From contig CACXEB010000026.1 of the NCBI GenBank assembly GCA_902766515.1, positions 1 to 23,734 on the forward strand: a stretch of 23,734 nt of DNA, given 5' to 3'. Numbering within the stretch: position 1 is the first letter of the stretch; every line of letters starts with the position of its first letter. Of the stretch, positions 1 through 8,639 are shown piece by piece. This stretch comes from an uncultured Eubacteriales bacterium. GTDB taxonomy: Bacteria; Bacillota_A; Clostridia; Christensenellales; Aristaeellaceae. Below the pieces are notes generated by a model that saw nothing but the letters and a program-made list of their open reading frames with translations, made no database searches and was not told where the DNA came from. A program made the position numbers and the translations under genes.

Positions 1-1125
1 ATCGCGGAGGCCGTCATGAAGATGAGCTTCGGCAACGGCCTGGGCTTCCGCTTCGCGGACGGCTGGACCGTGGAGGAACTGACGCGTTACCGCTACGGCG
101 ATTTCCTGCTGGAGGTCACGGAAGCCTGCGGCGAAGCGGTCGGCGAGGTGACGGCGGACGGAAAGATCTCCCTCGGCGCGGAGGCCGTGTCCCTGGCGGA
201 GCTGCAGGGCATCTGGGAGGACCGGCTCGAGAAGGTCTATGCCTGCAATATTCCCACCCCGGACGGGAAACCCGAAAACGTCTCCTGCCCGGCGGACGCG
301 TGGCCGGTCCCGGCGGTGAAGGCGGCCAGGCCTGTGGTCCTGATCCCGGCCTTCCCCGGAACGAACTGCGAATACGACAGCGCGAAAGCGATGCTCGACG
401 CGGGCGCGGACGCCCGGATCATCGTCGTCAAAAACCTGACGGCGGACGGGATTGCCCGCAGCGTGGAGGAGTTTGCCCGCGGGATCCGCGGCGCGCAGAT
501 GATCTTCATCCCCGGCGGATTCAGCGGCGGCGACGAACCGGACGGCAGCGCGAAATTCATCACGGCCTTCTTCCGGAACCAGGCGGTGAAGGAGGGCGTC
601 ACGGAGCTGCTGGACAGGCGCGACGGCCTGATGTGCGGCATCTGCAACGGCTTCCAGGCGCTGATCAAACTGGGCCTGGTGCCTTTCGGAAAGATCATGG
701 AGACCGACGAACACTGCCCGACCCTGACGTTCAACACGATCGCCCGGCACCAGAGCCGGATCGTGCATACCCGGATCGCGAGCAACCGGAGCCCCTGGCT
801 GCGGGGAACGAAGGTCGGCGACGTCTACACCGTGCCGATCAGCCACGGCGAAGGGCGCTTCCTCGCGGACGACGAAACGATCCGGAAGCTCGCGGAGAAC
901 GGGCAGATCGCGACCCAGTATGTGGACCTGGACGGCAACGCGACCATGGACGTGCGCTTCAACCCGAACGGCAGCTGCCTCGCGATCGAGGGCATCACCA
1001 GCCCGGACGGCCGCGTCTTCGGCAAGATGGGCCACAGCGAGCGCACCGGGAAGGACCTGTATAAGAACGTGCCCGGCAACTATGATATCCGGATGTTTGA
1101 ATCCGCGGTCCGTTATTTCCGCTGA
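1..1125 (+). CDS. purL: Phosphoribosylformylglycinamidine synthase, C-terminal part (5' partial)
   Basis: The reading frame is open from base 1, so the gene starts upstream of the window and 374 codons remain. PurL makes formylglycinamidine ribonucleotide from FGAR, glutamine and ATP in cytoplasmic purine synthesis. What is visible is the tail of the synthetase domain (MSFGNGLGF, then a linker) followed by a complete class I glutamine amidotransferase domain beginning near fragment residue 109 (LIPAFPGTNCEYDSA). The nucleophile is Cys215 in GICNGFQ, and His345 and Glu347 in GHSERTG complete the triad, as in the HPE motif of large PurL proteins. ISHGEGRF is also conserved. Having the glutaminase fused to the synthetase marks the single-chain form rather than separate PurQ and PurL. 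The next gene, fhs, makes the one-carbon donor used by the purine pathway. Confidence 0.93.
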   Translation: MAEAVMKMSFGNGLGFRFADGWTVEELTRYRYGDFLLEVTEACGEAVGEVTADGKISLGAEAVSLAELQGIWEDRLEKVYACNIPTPDGKPENVSCPADAWPVPAVKAARPVVLIPAFPGTNCEYDSAKAMLDAGADARIIVVKNLTADGIARSVEEFARGIRGAQMIFIPGGFSGGDEPDGSAKFITAFFRNQAVKEGVTELLDRRDGLMCGICNGFQALIKLGLVPFGKIMETDEHCPTLTFNTIARHQSRIVHTRIASNRSPWLRGTKVGDVYTVPISHGEGRFLADDETIRKLAENGQIATQYVDLDGNATMDVRFNPNGSCLAIEGITSPDGRVFGKMGHSERTGKDLYKNVPGNYDIRMFESAVRYFR

Positions 1126-1145
1126 GGAGATTCATCCCTTCGGGT

Positions 1146-1180
1146 GTCATCCTGAACGCAGTGAAGGATCCGGTGTCATT
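1146..1180 (+). repeat. Short interspersed hairpin repeat of the 'HPERSEGS' type
   Basis: The gap between purL and fhs carries GTCATCCTGAACGCAGTGAA followed by GGATC. This closely resembles the widespread interspersed motif GTCATCCTGAGCGAAGCGAA, which is often mistranslated as the peptide HPERSEGS. It folds as ATCCT (1149-1153), GA, AC, loop GCA (1158-1160), GT, GA, AGGAT (1165-1169). The two G-A steps can pair as tandem mismatches. Compared with the common GC-GAA-GC tip, both stem positions have changed while pairing is kept. I see only this copy in the window. The likeness to the known repeat is from memory; the hairpin is seen directly. Confidence 0.6.
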
Positions 1181-1213
1181 CAACTATGATTCACCTTTTT
1201 GGAGGATTGACGT

Positions 1214-2890
1214 ATGGCTTATTTATCTGACATCGAAATTGCCCAGCAGTGTGAAATGAAGCCGATCATGGAGATCGCGAAGAAGGCCCACGTGGATGAA
1301 AAGTACGTGGAGCAGTACGGGCGCTGGAAGGCGAAAATCGATCCGGCCCTGATCGCTGAAACGGACCGGAAGCCCGGAAAACTGGTGCTGGTCACCGCGA
1401 TCACCCCCACGCCCGCGGGCGAGGGAAAAACCACGACGACGATCGGCCTGGCGGACGGCCTGGCCCGCATCGGCAAGGACGTGACGGTGGCCCTGCGCGA
1501 GCCGAGCCTCGGGCCGGTCTTCGGCGTCAAGGGCGGCGCGGCCGGCGGCGGCTACGCCCAGGTGGTGCCCATGGAAGATATCAACCTGCACTTCACCGGC
1601 GACTTCCACGCCATCGGCGCGGCGAACAACCTGCTGGCCGCGATGCTCGACAACCATATCCAGCAGGGAAACGCCCTGGGGATCGACGTGAAGAAGATCA
1701 CCTGGAAGCGCTGCGTGGATATGAACGACCGCCAGCTGCGCTTCGTGGTGGACGGCCTGGGCGGCCGGGCCAACGGCACGCCCCGGGAGGACGGCTTCGA
1801 CATCACCGTGGCCAGCGAGATCATGGCGGTCTTCTGCCTGGCCAGCTCCATCACCGACCTCAAGGAGCGCCTGGGCCGGATCATCGTCGGTTATACCTAT
1901 GACGACCGTCCGGTGACGGCGAGCGACCTCAAGGCCGTCGGCGCGATGACCGCGCTGCTGAAGGACGCCCTGAAGCCGAACCTGGTGCAGACCCTCGAAG
2001 GGACGCCCGCCTTTGTGCACGGCGGCCCCTTTGCCAACATCGCGCACGGCTGCAACAGCGTCATGGCGACGCGCCTCGCGCTGAAGATGGGCGATTATAC
2101 CGTCACGGAGGCGGGCTTCGGCGCTGACCTCGGCGCGGAGAAATTCCTGGACATCAAGTGCCGCATGGCCGGCCTCACGCCGGACGCGGTGGTGATTGTG
2201 GCGACAGTGCGGGCGCTCAAGATGCACGGCGGGCTGGACAAGAAGCAGCTGGCCGCCGAGGACATGGACGCGCTGGAGCGGGGCATCCCGAACCTGCTGC
2301 GCCATGTATCGAACATCAAAAACGTGTACCGGCTGCCCTGCGTCGTGGCCGTGAACCGCTTCCCCACCGATACGGACCGGGAGATCGACTACATCATCCA
2401 CCGCTGCCGGGAGCTTGGTGTCAACACCGTCCTTTCTACGGTATGGGCGGAGGGCGGCAAGGGCGGCGAAGCCCTCGCCCGCGAGGTCGTCCGGCTCTGC
2501 GAGGAGGAGAAGGGTCAGTTCACTTTCTCCTACGACCTGGAAAGCAGCATCGTCGACAAGCTGACGGCCATCGCCCGGAAGATCTACGGCGGCCGGGGCG
2601 TCAGCGTGCTGCCCGCGGCCCAGAAGCAGATCGACCAGCTGACCCGCCTCGGTTTTGACAGGCTGCCGGTCTGCGTCGCGAAGACCCAATACAGCTTTTC
2701 CGACGATCCGGCCCTGCTGGGCGCGCCCGAGGACTTCACGGTGACGGTCAGGAATGTCCGTGTCTCGGCGGGCGCGGGCTTCATCGTGGCGCTGACGGGC
2801 GACATCATGACGATGCCAGGCCTGCCCAAGTCGCCGGCGGCCGAGCGGATCGACGTGGATGAAAACGGACGGATCAGCGGCCTGTTCTGA
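1214..2890 (+). CDS. fhs: Formate-tetrahydrofolate ligase
   Basis: This 558-residue protein is full length for the family (about 556). It joins formate to tetrahydrofolate with ATP to give 10-formyl-THF, the entry step of the methyl branch of C1 metabolism and the donor for two purine-ring carbons. The ATP-binding loop [15 protein letters not shown] is at residues 65-79. It is followed by family-typical stretches such as [40 protein letters not shown] and [14 protein letters not shown], and the C-terminus carries [15 protein letters not shown]. The ATG is preceded by a clear GGAGG at 8-nt spacing. It sits 88 bp after purL, which fits a shared role in purine supply. Presence of Fhs suits an anaerobic Clostridia-type metabolism but does not by itself prove acetogenesis. 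Confidence 0.97.
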   Translation: MAYLSDIEIAQQCEMKPIMEIAKKAHVDEKYVEQYGRWKAKIDPALIAETDRKPGKLVLVTAITPTPAGEGKTTTTIGLADGLARIGKDVTVALREPSLGPVFGVKGGAAGGGYAQVVPMEDINLHFTGDFHAIGAANNLLAAMLDNHIQQGNALGIDVKKITWKRCVDMNDRQLRFVVDGLGGRANGTPREDGFDITVASEIMAVFCLASSITDLKERLGRIIVGYTYDDRPVTASDLKAVGAMTALLKDALKPNLVQTLEGTPAFVHGGPFANIAHGCNSVMATRLALKMGDYTVTEAGFGADLGAEKFLDIKCRMAGLTPDAVVIVATVRALKMHGGLDKKQLAAEDMDALERGIPNLLRHVSNIKNVYRLPCVVAVNRFPTDTDREIDYIIHRCRELGVNTVLSTVWAEGGKGGEALAREVVRLCEEEKGQFTFSYDLESSIVDKLTAIARKIYGGRGVSVLPAAQKQIDQLTRLGFDRLPVCVAKTQYSFSDDPALLGAPEDFTVTVRNVRVSAGAGFIVALTGDIMTMPGLPKSPAAERIDVDENGRISGLF

Positions 2891-2912
2891 TCCGCCCCTG
2901 CAGGAATACATT

Positions 2913-3695
2913 ATGACAGAAGCATTGAAAGTCCTGAACGACGCGGGCTACCGGCGCTATGAATGCGCCGGAAACCGGAAGACGGCTTTCCTGAAGGTGC
3001 TCGCGCTGGTCTTCATGGTGATCGACCATACCGGGGTGATCTTTTTCCCCGGCGTCATCGAATGGCGGGTGATCGGTCGGCTGGCCTTCCCGCTGTATGC
3101 GTGGTGCCTCGTGGTCGGCATGGGATATACGCGCAGTCCCGCCCTGTACAGCCTGCGCCTGCTGTCGGTGGCGGTGGCGTCGCAGTTCTTCTATATGAAG
3201 GCGCTGAATCACCAGTGGTACGAATTCAGCGTCATCCTGACGCTGCTGCTGGGCCAGCTGGCGATTTACGGCATGCAGCGCAAATGGATGATGAGCGAGC
3301 TGTGGGCGCCGGTCCTGGCGATCGCGGTGGCCCTCGTGCTCAAGATGGACTATGGGTATAAGGGCGTCCTGCTGATCATTCTGCTGTACCTCGCGCGGAA
3401 ATCCCGCAGCGCGGTTGCGGCGCTGATGATCGCCTTCTGCCTGTTCTGGGGAGAGGGCACCATCGCGGTCAACAAGCTGTTTTCGGTCGATCTGACGCCG
3501 CTCAAAACCCTGACGCAGTACGCCGGCACCCTGTATACGCCGATGGTGCGGATCCAGAACCTCGCGGTGTTCAGCCTGGTCTTCATCCTGTATCCGATCG
3601 GCTGGGAATACCGGCATCCGACCTGGCTCAGCTATCTCGCCTATCCGGGGCACCTGCTGATCCTGTGGCTGTTCAGGATGGCCATGGCCGGCTGA
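2913..3695 (+). CDS. TraX-family integral membrane protein
   Basis: A 260-residue hydrophobic protein with about eight predicted membrane segments. The N-terminus (residues 1-25) is cytosolic-looking and charged. The first helix contains ALVFMVIDHTGVIFFPG, followed by EWRVIGRLAFPLYAWCLVVG. The MVIDHTG...GRLAFPLYA arrangement is the hallmark of the TraX family, which is related to membrane acyltransferases. TraX acetylates F-pilin in E. coli, but most Firmicutes members have no known substrate and there are no conjugation genes here. I chose the ATG at 2913, 22 bp after the fhs stop, because the in-frame ATG at 2859 lies inside fhs. The site before it (CAGGAA) is weak. The gene is followed after 10 bp by an ABC transporter operon. 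Confidence 0.8.
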   Translation: MTEALKVLNDAGYRRYECAGNRKTAFLKVLALVFMVIDHTGVIFFPGVIEWRVIGRLAFPLYAWCLVVGMGYTRSPALYSLRLLSVAVASQFFYMKALNHQWYEFSVILTLLLGQLAIYGMQRKWMMSELWAPVLAIAVALVLKMDYGYKGVLLIILLYLARKSRSAVAALMIAFCLFWGEGTIAVNKLFSVDLTPLKTLTQYAGTLYTPMVRIQNLAVFSLVFILYPIGWEYRHPTWLSYLAYPGHLLILWLFRMAMAG

Positions 3696-3705
3696 GGGCC
3701 CTGCG

Positions 3706-4656
3706 ATGCTGAAAGCGGTACAGTTAAGCAAAACCTATGGCGCCAAGCAGGCGCTGTGCGGCGTCTCCTTTGAGCTGGACGCCGGCGAGCTGGTTGGCCT
3801 GATCGGTCAGAACGGCGCCGGCAAATCGACGCTGCTGCGGATCCTGGCGGGCCGGCTTGCGCCGTCCAGGGGACAGGCCCTCGTGCGGGGGCACGACGTG
3901 CTGTGGGAGCCGGAGGCGGCCAGGCAGCATGTGGGATACCTGCCGGAAAAGCCCGCGCTGTATGACGAGATGACGGTCCGCGCGCAGCTGGAATTTGCCT
4001 GCGCGCTCCGGCAGGTGGACAGCGCGGACGCAGGCCCGCACATCGCGGAGCTGGCGGAAAGGACGGGCATCGGCGATGTCCTGGGCCGCCGGGTCGGCAA
4101 CCTCTCGAAGGGATACCGGCAGCGGGTGGGCCTGGCGGTCGCGCTGACGGGCAATCCGGAGATCGTCCTGCTCGACGAGCCGACCAACGGCCTGGATCCC
4201 GTACAGATCCAGGAGTTCCGCGCGCTGGTGGCCAGCCTTGCGAAGGAGCGCCTGGTCATTCTTTCCACGCATATCCTGCGGGACCTGGACGGTTTCTGCA
4301 CGCGGGCCCTGATGCTGCATGAGGGCCGGCTGATCCGCGACCTGCATGTCCGCGAGGAGGAGCAGGCGGTCCGGGTCCTCCGGGCGAACATGGCGCTGGG
4401 CCGCGACGCGGCGGCTGCGCTGCTGAAGGCCCTGCCCTCGGTGGAACGGTTCGAGTTTGTGCAGTCCGCATCGCCGGGCATCACCGCCGCGCTGCTGACC
4501 TGCGGCCGGGAAGCCCCGGTGGAGCGGGCGCTTTTCCATGCGCTCGCGCAGGCGGACGCTCCGCTGCTGGCCCTGTATCCGGTGCGCAGCGAGCTGGAGG
4601 AGCTGTTCCTGCAGACGGTCAGCGGCGACCGCGCGAAAGGAAACGCAAAAGACTGA
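3706..4656 (+). CDS. ABC transporter ATP-binding protein (GldA/NatA-like)
   Basis: A 316-residue cytoplasmic ATPase that should energise the permease encoded next. It has Walker A GQNGAGKST (34-42), a Q-loop region near YLPEKPALYDEMT (79-90), signature LSKGYRQR (133-140), Walker B IVLLDEPTNGLDP (153-165) and an H-loop in ILSTHIL. The C-terminal 100 residues form the accessory domain seen in exporter-type ATPases of the GldA/CcmA/NatA group. The start follows the TraX-like gene by 10 bp with only a weak GAGGG-like ribosome site, suggesting coupled translation. The order ATPase, permease, GldG-like protein, DUF4340 matches a conserved cassette in which GldA and GldF are the transporter. The substrate is unknown. 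Confidence 0.92.
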   Translation: MLKAVQLSKTYGAKQALCGVSFELDAGELVGLIGQNGAGKSTLLRILAGRLAPSRGQALVRGHDVLWEPEAARQHVGYLPEKPALYDEMTVRAQLEFACALRQVDSADAGPHIAELAERTGIGDVLGRRVGNLSKGYRQRVGLAVALTGNPEIVLLDEPTNGLDPVQIQEFRALVASLAKERLVILSTHILRDLDGFCTRALMLHEGRLIRDLHVREEEQAVRVLRANMALGRDAAAALLKALPSVERFEFVQSASPGITAALLTCGREAPVERALFHALAQADAPLLALYPVRSELEELFLQTVSGDRAKGNAKD

Positions 4657-4657
4657 T

Positions 4658-5368
4658 ATGAGACTGATTTGGAAGCGGGAACTGCAGAGCTATCTGTATA
4701 CGCCCGCCATGTATATTTTTCTGACGGTGTACCTGGCGCTCAGCGGCGTCTTCTTCATGATCGGCAACCTGGCGGCACGGTCCGGCAATATGCTCACCCT
4801 GCTGTCCAATATGAGCTACCTGTGGATGCTGCTGACACCGGTGCTGACCATGTACCTGCTGTCCGCCAGCCCGACGGGCGGCGACCAGCTGCTGTACGGT
4901 TCGGCGATGCCCCTGTGGCGCATCGTGGCGGGCAAGTACCTGGCCTCCGTTACCGTGCTGCTGACCGCCGCGCTGCTGAGCCTGGCGTTTCCCATCATGA
5001 TCGCCTGCGTTGGAACGCTGTATGTGCCGGAAACGCTGGCGGGGTACCTGGGTTTCCTGCTGCTGGGCGCCTGCTTCCTGGCGACCGACCTGCTGATCGC
5101 CGCGCTTTCGGACGCGCCGGTGATCGCGCTGGTGGCCGGCTTCGGGGTCAACCTGCTGATCTGGCTGTCAGACCTGCTGTTCAAGGCGATCAGCGTGCCC
5201 TTTCTCAGCCGTCTCGGCGCGTCCGTCAGCCTCTACGCCCGGCTGGCGCCCTTCCTGAGCGGCCGGATCGGGCTGGGAGACGTCGTATATGACCTGAGCT
5301 ATATCGGGCTCATCCTGTTTTTCTGCGTCAGGGCGCTGGAGATCCGGCGCTGGAAGGGCGGCCTATGA
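4658..5368 (+). CDS. ABC transporter permease (GldF-like, ABC-2 type)
   Basis: A 236-residue protein with about six membrane helices, starting MRLIWKRELQSYLYTPAMYIF. A cytosolic KRELQSYLYTP lead followed by the first helix is typical of ABC-2/GldF permeases. The central GDQLLYGSAMPLWRIVAGKYLA loop matches the region of this family that contacts the ATPase. The ATG at 4658 begins one base after the ATPase stop codon. Starting further upstream in the same frame (4538) would overlap the ATPase for over 100 bp without reason. The stop overlaps the next start as ATGA, so the two are probably translationally coupled. It presumably forms the membrane channel for the ATPase at 3706-4656. Confidence 0.88.
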   Translation: MRLIWKRELQSYLYTPAMYIFLTVYLALSGVFFMIGNLAARSGNMLTLLSNMSYLWMLLTPVLTMYLLSASPTGGDQLLYGSAMPLWRIVAGKYLASVTVLLTAALLSLAFPIMIACVGTLYVPETLAGYLGFLLLGACFLATDLLIAALSDAPVIALVAGFGVNLLIWLSDLLFKAISVPFLSRLGASVSLYARLAPFLSGRIGLGDVVYDLSYIGLILFFCVRALEIRRWKGGL

Positions 5369-6831
5369 ACGGACAGAAGAAACGGCGCGGCGCGATCCTG
5401 CTGACCGCCGGGCTGACAGCGGTCATGGTCCTGATCTTCATCGGCGTCAACCTGCTGGCGACGGTCCTGGAAAACCGGTACGCCCTGAACGCGGACCTGT
5501 CGTTCAACGCGCTGACGCTGCAGTCGGCGGTCACGGAGGAGACCCTCGGCGCGCTGCCCCATCCGGTCGATATCTACCTGATGACGACCGGCAGCTCGGA
5601 CACGATGGGGGATTCGGTCATCCTGCGCCGGGATATGGAGACGGTGCTGGAGCGCTACCGGAGCCGCAGCGACCGGCTGCGCTTTGAAACGGTCAGCCTG
5701 CTGGCGAATCCCACATGGGCTACGAGGTATGCCGACCGGCTGAACGGCGAGACCGTCACCCAGGACTGCGTCCTGCTGGTCTGCGAGGAGACGGGCCGGG
5801 CGCGGATGCTGACGGCGGACGACTTCCTGCGGCTGCAGTACGACCTGGACAGCCAGGCTTTTGTCGTGACCGGCTATGCGATCGAGCAGGCCCTGACGGA
5901 GGGGCTGATCAGCGTATCCAGTGACGTGACGCCGGTCGTCCAGGTCCTGACGGGTCACGGCGAGCGGGACGCGGGCGAAACGGACGTGCTGGAAAGCCAC
6001 CTGGCGGCGGCCGGCTACCAGGTCAGGCGCGTTTCCCTGCACGGCGCCGATTCGCTCGACAGCGAAAACCCGCTGCTGATCCTGAGCCCCCGGTTTGACC
6101 TGGGCGCGCAGGAGCTGGACTGGCTCAGGGACTACCTGCGCCAGGGAGGCGGCATCCTGTATACGGTGAACTATGAGCGCGCGGTCCGGCTGCCGAATTT
6201 CGACGCCCTGCTGAAAGAATACGGCCTGACCGTGGAAGGCGGCATCGTGGTGGCGACCGGCGAGGACGCGACCAGCTACCTGAACGATTCCAGGGCGACG
6301 CTGCTGCCGTACATGCAGGCGGTGCCCGAGACGGAAGCGCTGCTGCGCGCCGGGCAGGATATCCTGCTGATGCCCGGCAGCCGGGCCATCACGGTCAGCG
6401 ACGAGCGGAGCGCGGATATCTATGCGGAGGTGCTGCTGAAAAGCGGCGCGGCCTATATCCGGCGGTATGAGGACGGCATCGAAAGCCTTGACCGGCAGGA
6501 AGGCGATCCGGAGGGATTCTTCAGCCTCGCGGCGCTGGCCCGGCGCTATACGGAGGACGGCGCGCAGGGCACGCTGATCGTCGTGGGCTCCGATACCATG
6601 TTCCTGGAGGACTGGATCTATGACAATACCTACCAGGACGCTTTCCTGCGCGCGCTGCTCCGCGCCGGCGGGACGCGTCAGCCGGTCACCCTGGACATCG
6701 CCGTGAAAAGCGCCGCGCGCGCCGGGCTCGGCGTAGGTCCGCTGACAGTGCCGCGCGTCATCACCTGCCTGCTGCCGCTGCTTGTACTGGCGGCGGGCCT
6801 CATCATCCTGCTGCCGAGGAGGCACCTGTAA
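5365..6831 (+). CDS. GldG-like ABC-transporter auxiliary membrane protein
   Basis: A 488-residue protein with one N-terminal membrane anchor (about residues 10-33) and one C-terminal helix (about 462-480) ending in LLPRRHL. The large domain between them is predicted to be extracellular. Features typical of the GldG / 'ABC-type uncharacterized transport system' family are the N-terminal NADLSFNALTLQSAVTEETL segment, DYLRQGGGILYTVNYE and LIVVGSDTMFLED near the C-terminus. In Bacteroidota GldG works with GldA and GldF in gliding. In Firmicutes the same architecture occurs without gliding and its cargo is not known. It overlaps the permease by 4 nt and shares one base with the next gene, so all are very likely one operon. 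Confidence 0.85.
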   Translation: MNGQKKRRGAILLTAGLTAVMVLIFIGVNLLATVLENRYALNADLSFNALTLQSAVTEETLGALPHPVDIYLMTTGSSDTMGDSVILRRDMETVLERYRSRSDRLRFETVSLLANPTWATRYADRLNGETVTQDCVLLVCEETGRARMLTADDFLRLQYDLDSQAFVVTGYAIEQALTEGLISVSSDVTPVVQVLTGHGERDAGETDVLESHLAAAGYQVRRVSLHGADSLDSENPLLILSPRFDLGAQELDWLRDYLRQGGGILYTVNYERAVRLPNFDALLKEYGLTVEGGIVVATGEDATSYLNDSRATLLPYMQAVPETEALLRAGQDILLMPGSRAITVSDERSADIYAEVLLKSGAAYIRRYEDGIESLDRQEGDPEGFFSLAALARRYTEDGAQGTLIVVGSDTMFLEDWIYDNTYQDAFLRALLRAGGTRQPVTLDIAVKSAARAGLGVGPLTVPRVITCLLPLLVLAAGLIILLPRRHL

Positions 6832-8303
6832 TGCAGCCTGTGCGGCGAAAACAGAAGCCTGCGCCGCGCAAGACGGCGGCGCTGTATATCGCGCTCGCGG
6901 CCCTGGCGGCCCTGGGGCTGCTCCTTTGGCTGCTGCTGCGGCCCGCTCCGCCCGCGCCGGACGGCGGGGGAACGGAGCCGGTCAGCCTGACGCTCACGGA
7001 CCGGGATGAAACGGCGATCATCCGGCTGACGGTGACGCCGCAGCGCTCGGATCCCTATGCGCTGGTCCGCGACGGGGAGACGATTGCCCTTGAGAACGAT
7101 CCGGACTATCCGCTCCGGGACGAGACGGTGCGCAGCCTGTTCCATTACGCGGCCCACCTGACCGCGGATGACGTCGCGGCGGACCTGTCCGGATCGAAAG
7201 GAAGATCCTTCGGAGACTATGGCCTCGAGCCGGGGCGCTGCCGGATCGACGCCGCGCTGGATAATGGCGGGGAGTACACGATCGTGCTGGGCGACGCCGT
7301 CCCGATGGAAGAAATCCGGTATTACGCCCGGATCAGCGGTGATTCCCGCGTCTATACGGTGACTTCGGACGTGATGGACGCGCTGAACGTGCCCTTTTAC
7401 GCGCTGCATCCGGTGACCCGGCTGTCGATCGACGCCGGCCTGATCGACGCGGTGCGCCTGAGCGGGGATACGGTCTTCACGGCGGAGCGGTCCGACTGGG
7501 GCTGGATGATGACGGCGCCGATCCGGTATCCGCTGTCCGGGACCGCGATGGACAGCCTGCTCAGCAGCCTGGCGGGGATGCGTTTTTCCACCTGGGCGGC
7601 GGAAGACAGCGGCGAAGCACGGGAAAAGTACGGCTTCACGCCGCCGCGGCTGCGCCTTCAGCTGGACTTTGCCGCCTCCACGCTCACCGTGCCGGATGAG
7701 CAGGGGGAAACGCATACCTATGAGATTCCCGAAAACAGCCTGGTCATCCTGCAGGGCGGTCCGTACTCGGAGACCGCGGACTATTACCTGTACGACGACG
7801 GCATCATGACCGGGACGATCCTGACCTTCCATTTTCTGCGGGATTTCAGCTGGCGGGATTATGTCGCTGCGTCACCCTTCGCGCTTGAGCTCAACAACCT
7901 GTCCCGCCTGACGGTCGCGCGGGAGGACAGGCATACGGAGTATGCTGTCCGGTACGTCGAGCGCGTCCTGCCCAACAACGCTTTTGAAACGGACGAGTAC
8001 GGCCGGATCCTGTATGAGATGCGCGTGCAGCGGGACGGCCGGGCGGCGGACGCCGAAGCCTTCAGCGCGTACTACGCCGGCCTCCAGGCCCTGACGGGCC
8101 AGGCGATGCTGGCGGAGCCCTGGACGCCGGGGGAAAGCGACGCGCCTTCTGTGCGGATGGAGCTGGTATCGGAAGACGGCGGGACCGCGTTTGAAATTGC
8201 GCTGTATCCCATGCCGGACGGGCGGGATTACCTGGCGGTCAACGGCACGGCGCTCATGAGCGTGCCGGCGCCATGGCGGGAGGCGTTTCTGAGCTTCCCG
8301 TGA
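6831..8303 (+). CDS. DUF4340 domain-containing membrane-anchored protein
   Basis: A 490-residue protein with a basic N-terminus (RRKQKPAPRK), one membrane anchor at about 17-36 and a long predicted extracellular part. The repeated beta-rich pattern (for example LTADDVAADLSGSKGRSFGDYGLEPGRCRIDAAL, YYARISGDSRVYTV) fits DUF4340, which regularly follows GldG-like genes. The ATG overlaps the preceding stop as TAATG. No enzyme motif is visible. A role in sensing or assembling whatever the GldA/F/G-like transporter moves is only inference from position. It is the last gene of this operon. I see no clear intrinsic terminator after it, only A-rich sequence that runs into the next promoter. Confidence 0.82.
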   Translation: MQPVRRKQKPAPRKTAALYIALAALAALGLLLWLLLRPAPPAPDGGGTEPVSLTLTDRDETAIIRLTVTPQRSDPYALVRDGETIALENDPDYPLRDETVRSLFHYAAHLTADDVAADLSGSKGRSFGDYGLEPGRCRIDAALDNGGEYTIVLGDAVPMEEIRYYARISGDSRVYTVTSDVMDALNVPFYALHPVTRLSIDAGLIDAVRLSGDTVFTAERSDWGWMMTAPIRYPLSGTAMDSLLSSLAGMRFSTWAAEDSGEAREKYGFTPPRLRLQLDFAASTLTVPDEQGETHTYEIPENSLVILQGGPYSETADYYLYDDGIMTGTILTFHFLRDFSWRDYVAASPFALELNNLSRLTVAREDRHTEYAVRYVERVLPNNAFETDEYGRILYEMRVQRDGRAADAEAFSAYYAGLQALTGQAMLAEPWTPGESDAPSVRMELVSEDGGTAFEIALYPMPDGRDYLAVNGTALMSVPAPWREAFLSFP

Positions 8304-8354
8304 AGCCGGATACAGAAAAAAAGCAGGGCCCCGGAAAAAAATTTTCAAAAACGC

Positions 8355-8383
8355 TTGCGAAAAAAAGCAATTCGGTCTATAAT
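8355..8383 (+). promoter_or_regulatory. Strong sigma-A-type promoter for the leader RNA and zinc-ribbon gene
   Basis: TTGCGA at 8355-8360 and a perfect TATAAT at 8378-8383 are separated by exactly 17 bp. Initiation is expected near 8390, just where the folded leader RNA begins. The spacer is A-rich, and TTGC and GCAA (8355-8358, 8367-8370) form a small inverted repeat across it. This is one of the three best promoters in the window. Confidence 0.85.
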
Positions 8384-8390
8384 AGCAACG

Positions 8391-8607
8391 GTTTGACAAT
8401 CGGGTCTGTGGTTGTAAGCCGAAGCCAGTCGCAGGCAAAGCGGTCCACGTAAGTCATCCAAAGCGATGATGAGCATGGTGCGGTTTAGAGGTAAGTCCGA
8501 CCGGGTATGCATTATCCGAGAGAGCGGCGTGAGGGCGTCAATTCGCAGAGCAAGGCTCCTGTCGGCGAGTGTGGGGTCAAAAACCAGGTCAGCCGGTGTC
8601 ACCAAAC
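8391..8607 (+). ncRNA. Structured leader RNA upstream of a zinc-ribbon gene (candidate raiA-type or unknown motif)
   Basis: This non-coding stretch can be folded by eye into a closed multi-helix RNA. The ends pair: GTTTG 8391-8395 with CAAAC 8603-8607, AC 8396-8397 with GT 8598-8599, and TCGG 8400-8403 with CCGG 8593-8596. Inside is an extended hairpin: GTGG 8408-8411 with CCAC 8445-8448, CCG 8419-8421 with CGG 8441-8443, and GCC 8424-8426 with GGC 8434-8436. A hairpin CGGGTA 8502-8507 pairs with TATCCG 8513-8518, and GAGC 8548-8551 pairs with GCTC 8555-8558. GTAAG occurs at 8414, 8449 and 8491. Size and closed shape recall the raiA RNA of Firmicutes and Actinobacteria, but I cannot confirm that from memory. 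It starts at a strong promoter and ends about 32 nt before the next start codon. It could act in cis or as a free RNA. Confidence 0.62.
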
Positions 8608-8639
8608 TATTTTATTTATTTCAGGGGGTCAAGTTAACC

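Noticed and set aside
1185..1190. TATGAT as a -10 box for fhs
   Set aside because: No acceptable -35 at the right distance, and the implied start would fall only a few bases before the ribosome site.
1223..2911. Long antisense frame opposite fhs
   Set aside because: Same GC-rich shadow effect. The plus strand encodes an unmistakable full-length enzyme.
8488..8499. GAGGTAAGTCCG, similar to the conserved GAGGAAAGTCC of RNase P RNA
   Set aside because: The closed structure is only about 217 nt and I find none of the matching 3' conserved segments of RNase P RNA. The likeness is probably chance.
8466..8639. Open frame upstream of and in phase with the zinc-ribbon gene, suggesting a longer protein
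   Set aside because: It lies inside the folded leader, has no ribosome site, its translation resembles no domain, and the ATG at 8640 begins the known family sequence.
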